Positions 1-5,390 of a stretch of 5,390 bases of DNA are shown here, piece by piece. The DNA is taken from the NCBI GenBank assembly GCA_021849765.1, contig JAJZSM010000104.1, positions 1 through 5,390 of the forward strand, read 5' to 3'. Under the pieces are notes generated by a model. It ran no database searches. It saw only the letters and a list, made by a program, of their open reading frames with translations, and was not told the DNA's origin. Numbering within the stretch: position 1 is the stretch's first letter; every line of letters starts with the position of its first letter. This stretch comes from Actinomycetes bacterium. GTDB lineage: Bacteria > Actinomycetota > Acidimicrobiia > Acidimicrobiales > RAAP-2. A program made the position numbers and the translations under genes.

Positions 1-258
1 ATCATCAAGCTGCTCGACCTCGCCAACGGCAAGATGAAGCTCATTGAGGTGACCCTCGCCGCGAGCGCCCCGGCCGTAGCCAACGAGCTCACCCTCGACG
101 AATTGCGCCTCAACGACGCGATCCGCGTGGTTGCCGTCGTGCGACGCGAGCAGCCGCTCACCCCGACGCCGACCATGCGGTTCCTCGAGCATGACCACGT
201 CATCTTGATGGCCCGCGAGAACGCGACCCACGACTGCGCCGACGCCTTCATCGGCTGA
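1..258 (+). CDS. TrkA/RCK-type potassium uptake regulatory protein, C-terminal fragment
   Basis: This is the last 85 codons of a gene that begins left of the window; the frame is open from base 1 and ends at TGA 256-258. The visible protein resembles an RCK_C (TrkA_C) domain: a beta-strand opening (KLIEVTLAASAPAVANELTL), the element LDELRLNDAIRVVAVVRR, then a strand with LEHDHVILMA, corresponding to the family's usual 'GD.vlv' closing strand. In this family an N-terminal RCK_N domain binds NAD(H) or a nucleotide and gates a Trk/Ktr potassium channel subunit at the inner face of the membrane; the C-terminal domain binds a small regulatory ligand. The N-terminal domain is not visible here, so assignment to TrkA rather than to another RCK_C-bearing transporter or antiporter rests on this domain alone. 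The HAD gene follows on the same strand after 40 bp. Confidence 0.75.
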   Translation: MIKLLDLANGKMKLIEVTLAASAPAVANELTLDELRLNDAIRVVAVVRREQPLTPTPTMRFLEHDHVILMARENATHDCADAFIG

Positions 259-286
259 CCGCCGGAGCTTCAGGGCCGCCTCGACC

Positions 287-292
287 TAGCAT
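287..292 (+). promoter_or_regulatory. Putative -10 element of a leaderless HAD gene transcript
   Basis: TAGCAT at 287-292 fits the TANNNT -10 consensus. Six bases separate it from the GTG at 299, so a transcript starting at the usual distance would begin on the start codon itself. No convincing -35 is visible. The only purine-rich stretch (GAGG, 293-296) lies 2 bases from the GTG, too close for a normal ribosome binding site. The TAG within this element is also an in-frame stop, which rules out an upstream start for the gene. Confidence 0.45.
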
Positions 293-298
293 GAGGCC

Positions 299-1066
299 GT
301 GCGAGCTGCGTTCTTCGACCTCGACAAGACGGTGATCGCCAAGTCATCGCTCGTCGCACTAGGCCCCGAGTTCCACGCCCGTGGCCTGCTGCAGCGACGC
401 ACCATGATTCGCGCCGCGGTCACCCAGATCCTCTTCCTGCGCTTCGGCGCCGACGAGGACAAGTTGACCAAGATCCGCGAGTCGGTGCTGCGTGTCACCA
501 AGGGCTGGGACCGCGATGAGGTCCGCGAACTGGTCACGAGCACGATCACCGAGGTCATCGAACCGCTGATCTACGCCGAGGCGAAGGCCCTCATCGAGCA
601 CCACCGCGACCAGGGTGACGAGGTCTGGCTCGTGAGCATGGCGCCCACCGAGATCGTCGAGCCCTTCGCCGAGTTGCTCGGTATCACCGGGGCCATCGCG
701 TCGCGCGCGACGATCGACGAGAACGGCAAGTTCACCGGTGAGATGGACTTCCTCGCCCAGGGTGAGAGCAAGGCCCAGGCCATCAGGGAGTTGGCCGAGC
801 AGCGCGGCATCGACCTCGCGGCCTCCTACGCCTACTCCGACTCCGAGACCGACGCGCCGATGCTCCAGACGGTCGGCCACGCCTACGCCGTCAACCCCGA
901 CCGTCAGCTCACGCGTCTCGCCCACGACAACCAGTGGCCGATCCTCAGCTTCACCCACCCCGTGCGCGTGCACGACGGCACGAAGTCGCGCACGCCGTAC
1001 TTCATCAGCGCAATTGTCATCGGCGCGGCGGCCGTCCTCGGCCAGTCCCGGATCCGGCGGCACTAG
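299..1066 (+). CDS. HAD-IB family hydrolase (SerB-like phosphatase)
   Basis: 255 residues, a haloacid dehalogenase superfamily phosphatase of subfamily IB, the group that includes phosphoserine phosphatase SerB. Motif I is FDLDKT near residues 6-11, with D7 as the expected phosphate-accepting nucleophile and D9 as general acid/base. A helical cap follows (about 20-100). Motif II is the serine of LVSMAP (S113), K158 in GESKAQ is the expected phosphate-binding lysine, and motif III is SDSETD (D181 and D185, Mg2+ binding). All catalytic positions are present, so it is probably active. The substrate cannot be read from sequence; the family acts on phosphoserine, lysophospholipids and other small phosphomonoesters. 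Residues about 234-248 form a short hydrophobic stretch followed by a basic end (RIRRH), possibly a membrane anchor. GTG at 299 is chosen because an in-frame TAG lies at 287-289 and motif I begins only six codons later. The gene converges on the sigma gene. Confidence 0.9.
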   Translation: MRAAFFDLDKTVIAKSSLVALGPEFHARGLLQRRTMIRAAVTQILFLRFGADEDKLTKIRESVLRVTKGWDRDEVRELVTSTITEVIEPLIYAEAKALIEHHRDQGDEVWLVSMAPTEIVEPFAELLGITGAIASRATIDENGKFTGEMDFLAQGESKAQAIRELAEQRGIDLAASYAYSDSETDAPMLQTVGHAYAVNPDRQLTRLAHDNQWPILSFTHPVRVHDGTKSRTPYFISAIVIGAAAVLGQSRIRRH

Positions 1067-1078
1067 ACCGCCTAGTCC
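1050..1078. terminator. Possible bidirectional hairpin between convergent genes
   Basis: GGCGG (1056-1060) can pair with CCGCC (1068-1072) around a 7-base loop, and GGA (1050-1052) with TCC (1076-1078) outside a 3x3 internal loop. An alternative hairpin, ACTAG (1062-1066) with CTAGT (1072-1076), overlaps it and excludes it. The structure spans the HAD stop codon (1064-1066) and lies just beyond the sigma stop (1089-1091), where a shared terminator would be expected. No T-run follows on either strand, so it is not a classical intrinsic terminator. Confidence 0.25.
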
Positions 1079-1088
1079 TCGTTGAGCC

Positions 1089-2042
1089 CTAGAGCGTCAG
1101 CAGGTCGCGTGCGCCCGTGTCCGACGAGGGGTGGCGAAGCTTGCTCATCGCCCGGGCCTCGATCTGGCGGATCCGCTCGCGGGTGAGGTTCATCTCGGCG
1201 CCGACGTCCTCGAGGGTCCGGATCTCACCGGCCCCGTCCAGCCCGAAGCGCATCCGCAGGATCTTCTGTTCGCGCTCGTCGAGGGGCTGGAGCAGTTTCT
1301 CGATGGCCGCGGGCATCATCTTGACCGCCGCGACGTCAAAGGGCGACTCCGCCGAGCGGTCCTCGACGACGTCACCGAGTTCGGCGTCGCCGTCCTCGCG
1401 CAGCGGCTCGGACAGCGAGATCGGCTCGGAGCGGAAGCGAAGCGCTTCGATCAGCTTGTCCTCGGGCATCTCGCACTCGTCGCAGAGCTCCTTGATGGTC
1501 GGCGGACGGCCGAACTTCAATTCGAGGCGTGACTGGGCCTTCTGAACACGCGCGAGCGTGTCGCCGGCGTGCACCGGGAGCCGGATCGTGCGCCCGGTGT
1601 TGGCGATCCCGCGCGTGATCGCCTGACGGATCCACCACGTGGCGTAGGTCGAGAATTTGAAGCCCTTGCGCCAGTCGAACTTCTCCACGGCGTGCATCAA
1701 CCCGAGGTTGCCCTCCTGGATGAGGTCGAGCAGCGGCAGGCCCGAGGCCTGGTACTTCTTCGCGATCGAGACGACGAGGCGCAGGTTCGACTGCACGAAG
1801 TCACGTTCGGCCTGGTCACCGCGGTGCTCAGCCCGACGCAGGGCCTGCTTGCGCGCGGGGGTGAGTTTGACCTTCTTGTCGGTCTCGGCGGCGAGCAGTT
1901 CGGCACGGGCCTCGCGGCCCTCCTCGATGGCCTGGGCCAGCTGGACCTCGTCGTCCTTGGTCAGCAGCGTGTACTGACCGATGTCCGACAGGTAGAGACG
2001 TACGAGATCCTCGTCGTCGCGATCAACGCGGTCCTTTGCCAT
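1089..2042 (-). CDS. RNA polymerase sigma-70 factor, primary-like (RpoD/SigA/SigB family)
   Basis: 317 residues from ATG 2042, encoding a sigma factor that directs core RNA polymerase to -10/-35 promoters. Region 1.2 is at about 11-42 (EDLVRLYLSDIGQY). A poorly conserved charged linker covers about 43-81. Region 2 starts at about 82 (FVQSNLRLVVSIAKKY) and carries LLDLIQEGNLGL and the melting/-10 recognition segment GFKFSTYATWWIRQAITRG. Region 3 starts with RTIRLPVH (about 151). Region 4 starts with LDEREQKILRMRFGL (about 254) and has the -35 helix-turn-helix at about 276-305 (NLTRERIRQIEARAMSKLRH). Region 1.1 is absent, and the length resembles mycobacterial SigB, so it could be the primary or a group 2 factor. 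An in-frame ATG at 2060 would add six residues. I prefer 2042 because GAGG (2052-2049) lies 6 bases before it. It is collinear with nadE and the unknown gene. Confidence 0.95.
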   Translation of the reverse strand: MAKDRVDRDDEDLVRLYLSDIGQYTLLTKDDEVQLAQAIEEGREARAELLAAETDKKVKLTPARKQALRRAEHRGDQAERDFVQSNLRLVVSIAKKYQASGLPLLDLIQEGNLGLMHAVEKFDWRKGFKFSTYATWWIRQAITRGIANTGRTIRLPVHAGDTLARVQKAQSRLELKFGRPPTIKELCDECEMPEDKLIEALRFRSEPISLSEPLREDGDAELGDVVEDRSAESPFDVAAVKMMPAAIEKLLQPLDEREQKILRMRFGLDGAGEIRTLEDVGAEMNLTRERIRQIEARAMSKLRHPSSDTGARDLLTL

Positions 2043-2045
2043 GCT

Positions 2046-2054
2046 CTCCCTCTT
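2046..2054 (-). promoter_or_regulatory. Ribosome binding site that decides the sigma factor start
   Basis: On the minus strand AAGAGGGAG (2054-2046) contains GAGG six bases before ATG 2042. The upstream in-frame ATG at 2060 has only a weak GGGA at 2071-2068. If 2060 were used, this strong site would lie inside the coding region, so the inner ATG is the better start. Confidence 0.6.
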
Positions 2055-2075
2055 CACCATCGCCGGTTCCCGACG

Positions 2076-2087
2076 TATCTAGTTATA
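2076..2087 (-). promoter_or_regulatory. AT-rich -10 region of a likely sigma gene promoter
   Basis: Reading the minus strand, TATAAC (2087-2082) is followed directly by TAGATA (2081-2076), an AT patch in a GC-rich region and the best -10 candidates in the 59-bp gap between the unknown gene and the sigma gene. TTGCCT (2100-2095) resembles a -35 but is too close to either hexamer (7 or 13 bases), so no full two-part promoter is seen. A start near 2075-2069 would leave a leader of about 27-33 bases before ATG 2042. Confidence 0.4.
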
Positions 2088-2101
2088 CGGGGGTAGGCAA
2101 C

Positions 2102-2605
2102 TTACCGGGAAATCACCAGACTTTCGCCGTACCCGGCATCCTCGAGGGTCACCGAGAGCGCCCTCGCCGCCGACTGCCACGCGGGATCGTCGAAAATCTC
2201 CTGGTCATGAGCGTGCTTGGCCAGTCGGTGCAGCGCTCCCACGACGACGTCGCTGACCTGGATCAGGGCCTCGCCCCGCGACGGATCAGACTCCTCGACC
2301 CGGGCGTCGCGAAGCGCCACGAGCAGACGGGGCAGCACGACCATCGTGGTCGCGTAGACGCAGAGTGCCCCCGTCGGGTCGGCGTCGAGCGCCGAGGTGA
2401 GCACGTCGACCACGACCGGCGTGCGCGTCACGGTCGACTCGCCCAGCACGTCGCGCAGGGTGAGCGAGACCGTCCCACAGGCCCGGGCCATCTCGTAGAG
2501 CCCGACGACGTAACCGTCGTCGTTCACCTCACCGGCGCGTCGTCCGAGGACGCCGTAGATCGCCTCGGCCGCGCCGGCGATCGAACGGGTGGTCTCGGTC
2601 GTCAC
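2102..2605 (-). CDS. Hypothetical protein, translationally coupled to NadE
   Basis: 167 residues; I do not recognise the family. It looks mostly alpha-helical, acidic and soluble. There is no signal peptide or clear membrane span, although residues 79-98 (GALCVYATTMVVLPRLLVAL) are moderately hydrophobic. Two cysteines (C43, C82) and a histidine cluster (H126, H131, H133) are visible but form no metal-binding motif I can name. The GTG start at 2605-2603 overlaps the nadE TGA stop as GTGA, and no Shine-Dalgarno site precedes it, so translation probably depends on ribosomes finishing nadE. The stop, TAA at 2104-2102, lies just before the sigma gene promoter region. High-GC codon use like its neighbours and the tight coupling support a real gene. 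A link to NAD metabolism is suggested by position only. Confidence 0.75.
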   Translation of the reverse strand: MTTETTRSIAGAAEAIYGVLGRRAGEVNDDGYVVGLYEMARACGTVSLTLRDVLGESTVTRTPVVVDVLTSALDADPTGALCVYATTMVVLPRLLVALRDARVEESDPSRGEALIQVSDVVVGALHRLAKHAHDQEIFDDPAWQSAARALSVTLEDAGYGESLVISR

Positions 2606-4359
2606 GATGTGGGTCGAAACGCGTTGGTGATCGGCATGCGCCGGTCACGTCCGAAGGCCTTGGAGGAGATGCGCACCCCCGGGGGCATCTGGCGACGCTT
2701 GTACTCGCTGCCGTCCACGAGTCGCACGATGCGCAGCACCAGCTCGGGGTCGTGGCCGAGCTCGATCATCGCTTCGGCGGTGAAGTCGCGCTCGACGTAG
2801 AGCTCGAGCAGCGGGTCGAGCTCGTCGTAGGACGGCAGGGACTGGTCGTCGCGCTGATCGGGACGCAGCTCGGCCGAGGGCGCCTTCTCGAGCACCGACG
2901 CGGGGATGGGCTCGGGGTCACCGGCCTCGCGCGCCACTTCGTTGCGATATCGGCACAGCTCGTAGACGAGGGTCTTGGGGACGTCCTTGATCACGGCGAA
3001 CCCACCGGCCGAGTCCCCGTAGAGCGTCGAGTAGCCCGTCGCCATCTCGGACTTGTTGCCCGTGGTGAGCACAATCGCCCCGGTCGCGTTGGAGACCGCC
3101 ATCAGGACCACGCCACGGATGCGTGACTGGAGGTTCTCGTCGGTGAGCCCGACGGGGTCGGTGCCAAAGACGTCGTGGAGCATCGAGGCGAAGGCGACGT
3201 GGGCGTCCTCGATGGGCACGGTGACCAGGTCGATGTCGAGACGGGCCGCCAGCTCAACCGCATCGGCGATCGAGTGGTCCGACGAGTAGCGACTCGGCAT
3301 GGCGAATCCCCGCACGGCGGCAGCCCCGACGGCGTCGGCGGCGATGGTCGCCACGAGCGAGGAGTCCACCCCGCCCGAGACGCCCAGAATGACCGAGCGG
3401 AACCCGTTCTTTCGCAGGTAGTCCCGGGTTCCGGTAACCAGGGCCTGGTAGATCTCGGCGGTCTCCTCGGGCGGGGGTGCCACGACGTTGATCCGATAGG
3501 AGGAGCTCGTCGCTCGCGGTGCGGGCGTGATCGGTGTGCCGACCGAGGACGCCCTCGCCTCGACGTCGGCGAGCAGCATCGCCTCCTCGAAGGCGCCGGC
3601 GCGGGCGATGACCGACCCGTGCTCGTCGACGACCATGCTCTGACCGTCAAAGACAAGCTCGTCCTGGCCACCCACGAGGTTCACGTAGGCGATCGGACAG
3701 TTGACCTCGCGCGCACGGGCGCTGAGCATCGCCTCGCGTTCGCCGCGACGCCCGCGAGCGAAGGGTGACGCGTTGGCGACCACCAGCATCGTCGCGCCCT
3801 GGGCGGCCAACTGGGCGGCCGGACCGTTGGCTGTCCACACGTCCTCACAGATCAACAGGCCGACCGCGACACCGTTGACGTTGACGACGGCGTGCTCGCC
3901 GATGCCCGGGTGGAAGTAACGCTGCTCGTCAAAGACGTCGTAGTTGGGCAAGAGCCGCTTGGACGCCGTCGTGACCACCGTGTTGGCGTCGATCACGGCG
4001 AGGGCGTTAGCGACGTGCACGCGCGCGGGCGTCGTCTGGGCAACCACGTCGCGCCCGTCGTTGGAGGGCGCGAGGCTGATCCAGCGCTCCCCGTCGGCGA
4101 GCACCGTGCCCACCACGACGGCCGGACCCTCACCGAGGGACGCGAGCACCTCGAGCGCCTCGTCGGCGGCAATGATGAAGCCCTCCTTCAAGAGCAGGTC
4201 CTCGGGCGGGTAGCCGAGCAGCGAGAGCTCGGGCGTCACGACCAGGGCCGCGCCGGCGGCGGCGGCCTGCGCGCGGAACCGGCCGATCGTCGCGACGTTC
4301 TGGGCCAGGCCGCCAACCACCGCGTTCATCTGGGCGAGCGCGAGTCGAACAACGGGCAC
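2602..4359 (-). CDS. nadE: Glutamine-dependent NAD+ synthetase
   Basis: 585 residues, the last step of NAD+ synthesis: deamido-NAD+ + ATP + glutamine gives NAD+ + AMP + PPi + glutamate, in the cytoplasm. The N-terminal nitrilase-like glutaminase domain (about 1-270) has the Glu-Lys-Cys triad: E44 in VTPELSLLGYPPEDLL, K134 in KRLLPNYDVFDEQRYF and C171 in GLLICEDVW. The C-terminal synthetase domain (about 300-585) has the ATP pyrophosphatase loop SGGVDSS (328-334), the segment MPSRYSSDHS, TGNKSE (433-438) and the closing KRRQMPPGVRISSKAFGRDRR. The length is normal for two-domain bacterial enzymes. GTG 4359 is chosen because it gives the family's usual N-terminus (MPVVRLALAQMN). The frame stays open upstream to 4611, but that would add 84 unrelated residues across the promoter region and into glnII. 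nadE is the first gene of the minus-strand group and diverges from glnII. Confidence 0.96.
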   Translation of the reverse strand: MPVVRLALAQMNAVVGGLAQNVATIGRFRAQAAAAGAALVVTPELSLLGYPPEDLLLKEGFIIAADEALEVLASLGEGPAVVVGTVLADGERWISLAPSNDGRDVVAQTTPARVHVANALAVIDANTVVTTASKRLLPNYDVFDEQRYFHPGIGEHAVVNVNGVAVGLLICEDVWTANGPAAQLAAQGATMLVVANASPFARGRRGEREAMLSARAREVNCPIAYVNLVGGQDELVFDGQSMVVDEHGSVIARAGAFEEAMLLADVEARASSVGTPITPAPRATSSSYRINVVAPPPEETAEIYQALVTGTRDYLRKNGFRSVILGVSGGVDSSLVATIAADAVGAAAVRGFAMPSRYSSDHSIADAVELAARLDIDLVTVPIEDAHVAFASMLHDVFGTDPVGLTDENLQSRIRGVVLMAVSNATGAIVLTTGNKSEMATGYSTLYGDSAGGFAVIKDVPKTLVYELCRYRNEVAREAGDPEPIPASVLEKAPSAELRPDQRDDQSLPSYDELDPLLELYVERDFTAEAMIELGHDPELVLRIVRLVDGSEYKRRQMPPGVRISSKAFGRDRRMPITNAFRPTS

Positions 4360-4366
4360 GATGACG

Positions 4367-4372
4367 AGCCTA
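4367..4372 (-). promoter_or_regulatory. Putative -10 element of nadE, leaderless or nearly so
   Basis: On the minus strand TAGGCT (4372-4367) fits TANNNT and is followed by 7 bases before GTG 4359, so transcription would begin on the start codon or one base before it. No -35 and no good ribosome binding site are visible. This matches the geometry in front of the HAD gene. Confidence 0.4.
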
Positions 4373-4417
4373 TCGGCGACCGGTTGATTCGCCCGGGTCG
4401 CCGTGCACGTGCGCAAC

Positions 4418-4435
4418 GTTTCACACGCGGTTAAC
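4418..4435 (-). promoter_or_regulatory. GlnR-box-like element upstream of glnII
   Basis: On the minus strand the sequence reads GTTAAC, 7 bases, GAAAC (4435-4418). The actinobacterial GlnR site is usually described as GTnAC-n6-GAAAC, so both half-sites are recognisable but the spacing between the AC pairs is 10 rather than 9. It lies about 80-95 bp upstream of the glnII start, a reasonable place for nitrogen control. GlnR itself is not in the window, so this is a hypothesis. Confidence 0.3.
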
Positions 4436-4503
4436 AAAACCCGCTTTCTGGCGAGCGGCGAGTCGCAAGACTGGAGCGACGCGTGAGGTTCGCGCTGACG
4501 GGT

Positions 4504-4509
4504 AAGGAG
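4504..4509 (+). promoter_or_regulatory. Ribosome binding site of glnII; decides between tandem ATG and GTG
   Basis: AAGGAG at 4504-4509 is the strongest Shine-Dalgarno match in the window. It is 2 bases from ATG 4512, which is too close, and 5 bases from the next in-frame codon, GTG 4515, which is acceptable. Confidence 0.65.
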
Positions 4510-4514
4510 CGATG

Positions 4515-5390
4515 GTGGCGTATCAGGCTGAGTACATCTGGATCGACGGCACGGAGCCGACGCACAAGTTGCGCAGCAAGACTCGTGTCGTTCCCGACGG
4601 CAAGAAGCCACCGGTGTGGGGCTTTGACGGCTCGAGCACGAACCAGGCGACCGGCCACTTCTCGGACTGCGTCCTCGAGCCCGTCTTCACGTGCCCTGAC
4701 CCCCTACGGGGCCCCAACGACGTGCTGGTGATGTGCGAGGTGCTCAACGCCGATCTCACCCCGCACCCGACCAACACGCGTGCGGCCGCCGTCGCGGTCG
4801 CCAAGCAGTACGCGAGCTTCGAACCGATGTTCGGTATCGAGCAGGAGTACACCTTCTTCCAGGACGGCCGTCCCTACGGCTGGCCCGAAGTCGGCTTTCC
4901 CGCGCCCCAGGGTCCGTACTACTGCGGCGTCGGCGGCACCAAGATGCCCGGCCGCGAGATCGTCGAGGCCCACACGCTCGCCTGTCTGCGCGCGGGTCTC
5001 GCCATCGAGGGGACCAACGCTGAGGTGATGATGGGCCAGTGGGAGTTCCAGGTCGGCGTGCTCAGCACCGTGGCGGTGGGTGACCAGCTCTGGACCGCGC
5101 GCTGGCTGCTCGAGCGCATCGCCGAGGACTTCGGCGTCGACGTCAGCTTCGACGCCAAGCCCATCAAGGGCGACTGGAACGGCGCCGGGGCCCACACGAA
5201 CTTCTCGACCAAGCAGATGCGCGCCGCCGGCGGGTGGGACGCGATCATCGCCGGTTGCGAAGCGCTCGGCACACGGGTCCTCGAGCACATCGAGAACTAC
5301 GGTGACGGGATCAAGGACCGCCTCACCGGGGCCCACGAGACCGCGCCGTGGTCGAAGTTCTCCTACGGCGTCTCGGACCGCGGCTCGTCA
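4515..5390 (+). CDS. glnII: Type II (eukaryotic-type) glutamine synthetase, 3' end missing
   Basis: Catalyses glutamate + NH3 + ATP to glutamine in the cytoplasm. 292 codons are open to the window edge; GSII proteins are usually about 340-350 residues, so roughly 50 are missing. From the GTG start: the N-terminal AEYIWIDGTEPTHKLRSKTR, then GFDGSSTNQATG (about 37-48) and PDPLRGPNDVLVMCEV, typical of GSII. The active site includes the metal-binding pair in FGIEQEYTFF (E109, E111), PQGPYYCGVG, NAEVMMGQWEFQVG (E170, E177), KGDWNGAGAHTNFST (H227) and HETAPWSKFSYGVSDRGSS (R289), just before the lost 'iRiP' segment. Nothing essential is missing in the visible part, and GSII lacks the adenylylation loop of GlnA-type enzymes. 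GTG 4515 is chosen over the adjoining ATG 4512 for ribosome-site spacing and because it gives MAYQAEYIWIDG, the usual GSII start; the difference is one residue. Streptomyces GlnII is the closest relative I can recall. Confidence 0.95.
   Translation, partial: MAYQAEYIWIDGTEPTHKLRSKTRVVPDGKKPPVWGFDGSSTNQATGHFSDCVLEPVFTCPDPLRGPNDVLVMCEVLNADLTPHPTNTRAAAVAVAKQYASFEPMFGIEQEYTFFQDGRPYGWPEVGFPAPQGPYYCGVGGTKMPGREIVEAHTLACLRAGLAIEGTNAEVMMGQWEFQVGVLSTVAVGDQLWTARWLLERIAEDFGVDVSFDAKPIKGDWNGAGAHTNFSTKQMRAAGGWDAIIAGCEALGTRVLEHIENYGDGIKDRLTGAHETAPWSKFSYGVSDRGSS

Larger units (their letters stand above)
4360..4514. promoter_or_regulatory. Divergent nadE/glnII control region
   Basis: This gap of about 155 bp separates two divergent genes and must carry both promoters. 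It holds the nadE -10 candidate (4367-4372), an AT-rich patch around 4418-4449 that contains a GlnR-like element, and the glnII ribosome binding site. For glnII no good -10 is seen; the weak AAGACT (4467-4472) retains only the A at position 2 and the T at position 6, as might be expected of an activator-dependent promoter. A short imperfect hairpin (GCGGTT 4427-4432 with AACCCGC 4438-4444) overlaps the same patch. Confidence 0.6.

Noticed and set aside
359..1063. 234-codon open frame antisense to the HAD gene
   Set aside because: Low-complexity V/G/D/L-rich translation, and the opposite strand encodes a protein with every HAD motif.
2036..2800. 254-codon open frame on the plus strand
   Set aside because: It lies antisense to three gene segments and the sigma promoter. 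Its arginine/histidine/glycine-rich composition is typical of a shadow frame in GC-rich DNA.
3892..4434. 180-codon open frame antisense to the nadE start and spanning the control region
   Set aside because: Rich in R, G, E and H with no domain, and it opposes the glutaminase domain of NadE.
4427..4449. Imperfect hairpin GCGGTT/AACCCGC followed by TTT, as an intrinsic terminator
   Set aside because: The stem is short and bulged and it lies between divergent genes, where no transcript needs to end. A promoter or operator role is more likely.
4360..4611. N-terminal extension of nadE to an upstream ATG at 4611 (84 extra residues)
   Set aside because: It would cross the divergent promoter region and overlap the glnII coding start, and the added residues look like translated non-coding sequence. 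NadE proteins begin at the RLALAQ segment.
4704..5336. 210-codon open frame antisense to glnII
   Set aside because: It is fully covered by an unmistakable GSII protein; the antisense translation shows no recognisable domain.
1..5390. tRNA, rRNA, riboswitch, CRISPR array, insertion sequence or phage attachment site
   Set aside because: I found no repeat-spacer pattern, no transposase or integrase, no terminal repeats and no cloverleaf-like gene. Nearly all the sequence is accounted for by six genes.

Overview
The window looks like ordinary chromosomal housekeeping DNA from a high-GC actinobacterium. The GC content is high throughout, GTG starts are common, and two genes sit directly behind TANNNT -10 elements with no room for a leader, a habit typical of Actinomycetota. 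The glutamine synthetase is the GSII type known from actinobacteria such as Streptomyces. A deep-branching class such as Acidimicrobiia is possible, but that is inference only. I see no sign of recent transfer, no mobile element, no CRISPR array and no RNA gene.

Layout, left to right. (1) 1-258, plus strand: the 3' end of a TrkA/RCK-type potassium-uptake regulatory protein, cut by the window edge. (2) 299-1066, plus: a HAD-IB (SerB-like) phosphatase with all catalytic motifs and a hydrophobic C-terminal tail. (3) 1089-2042, minus: a short primary-like sigma-70 factor, convergent with the HAD gene across 22 bp. (4) 2102-2605, minus: an unrecognised 167-residue protein. (5) 2602-4359, minus: glutamine-dependent NAD+ synthetase NadE. 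(6) 4515-5390, plus: type II glutamine synthetase GlnII, cut by the right edge about 50 residues before its expected end.

nadE, the unknown gene and the sigma gene are collinear. nadE and the unknown gene overlap by 4 bp (GTGA), which suggests translational coupling. The sigma gene has a 59-bp upstream gap holding an AT-rich promoter-like patch, so it may be transcribed alone as well as by readthrough. The roughly 155-bp region between nadE and glnII must hold both divergent promoters. It contains an element resembling, but not exactly matching, the actinobacterial GlnR nitrogen-control box. The pairing makes metabolic sense: GlnII makes glutamine, and NadE uses glutamine as its ammonia donor.

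The window shows no clear new system. The items most worth a second look are the unknown protein coupled to NadE and placed before a sigma factor, the divergent nadE/glnII control region, and two leaderless-looking promoters.
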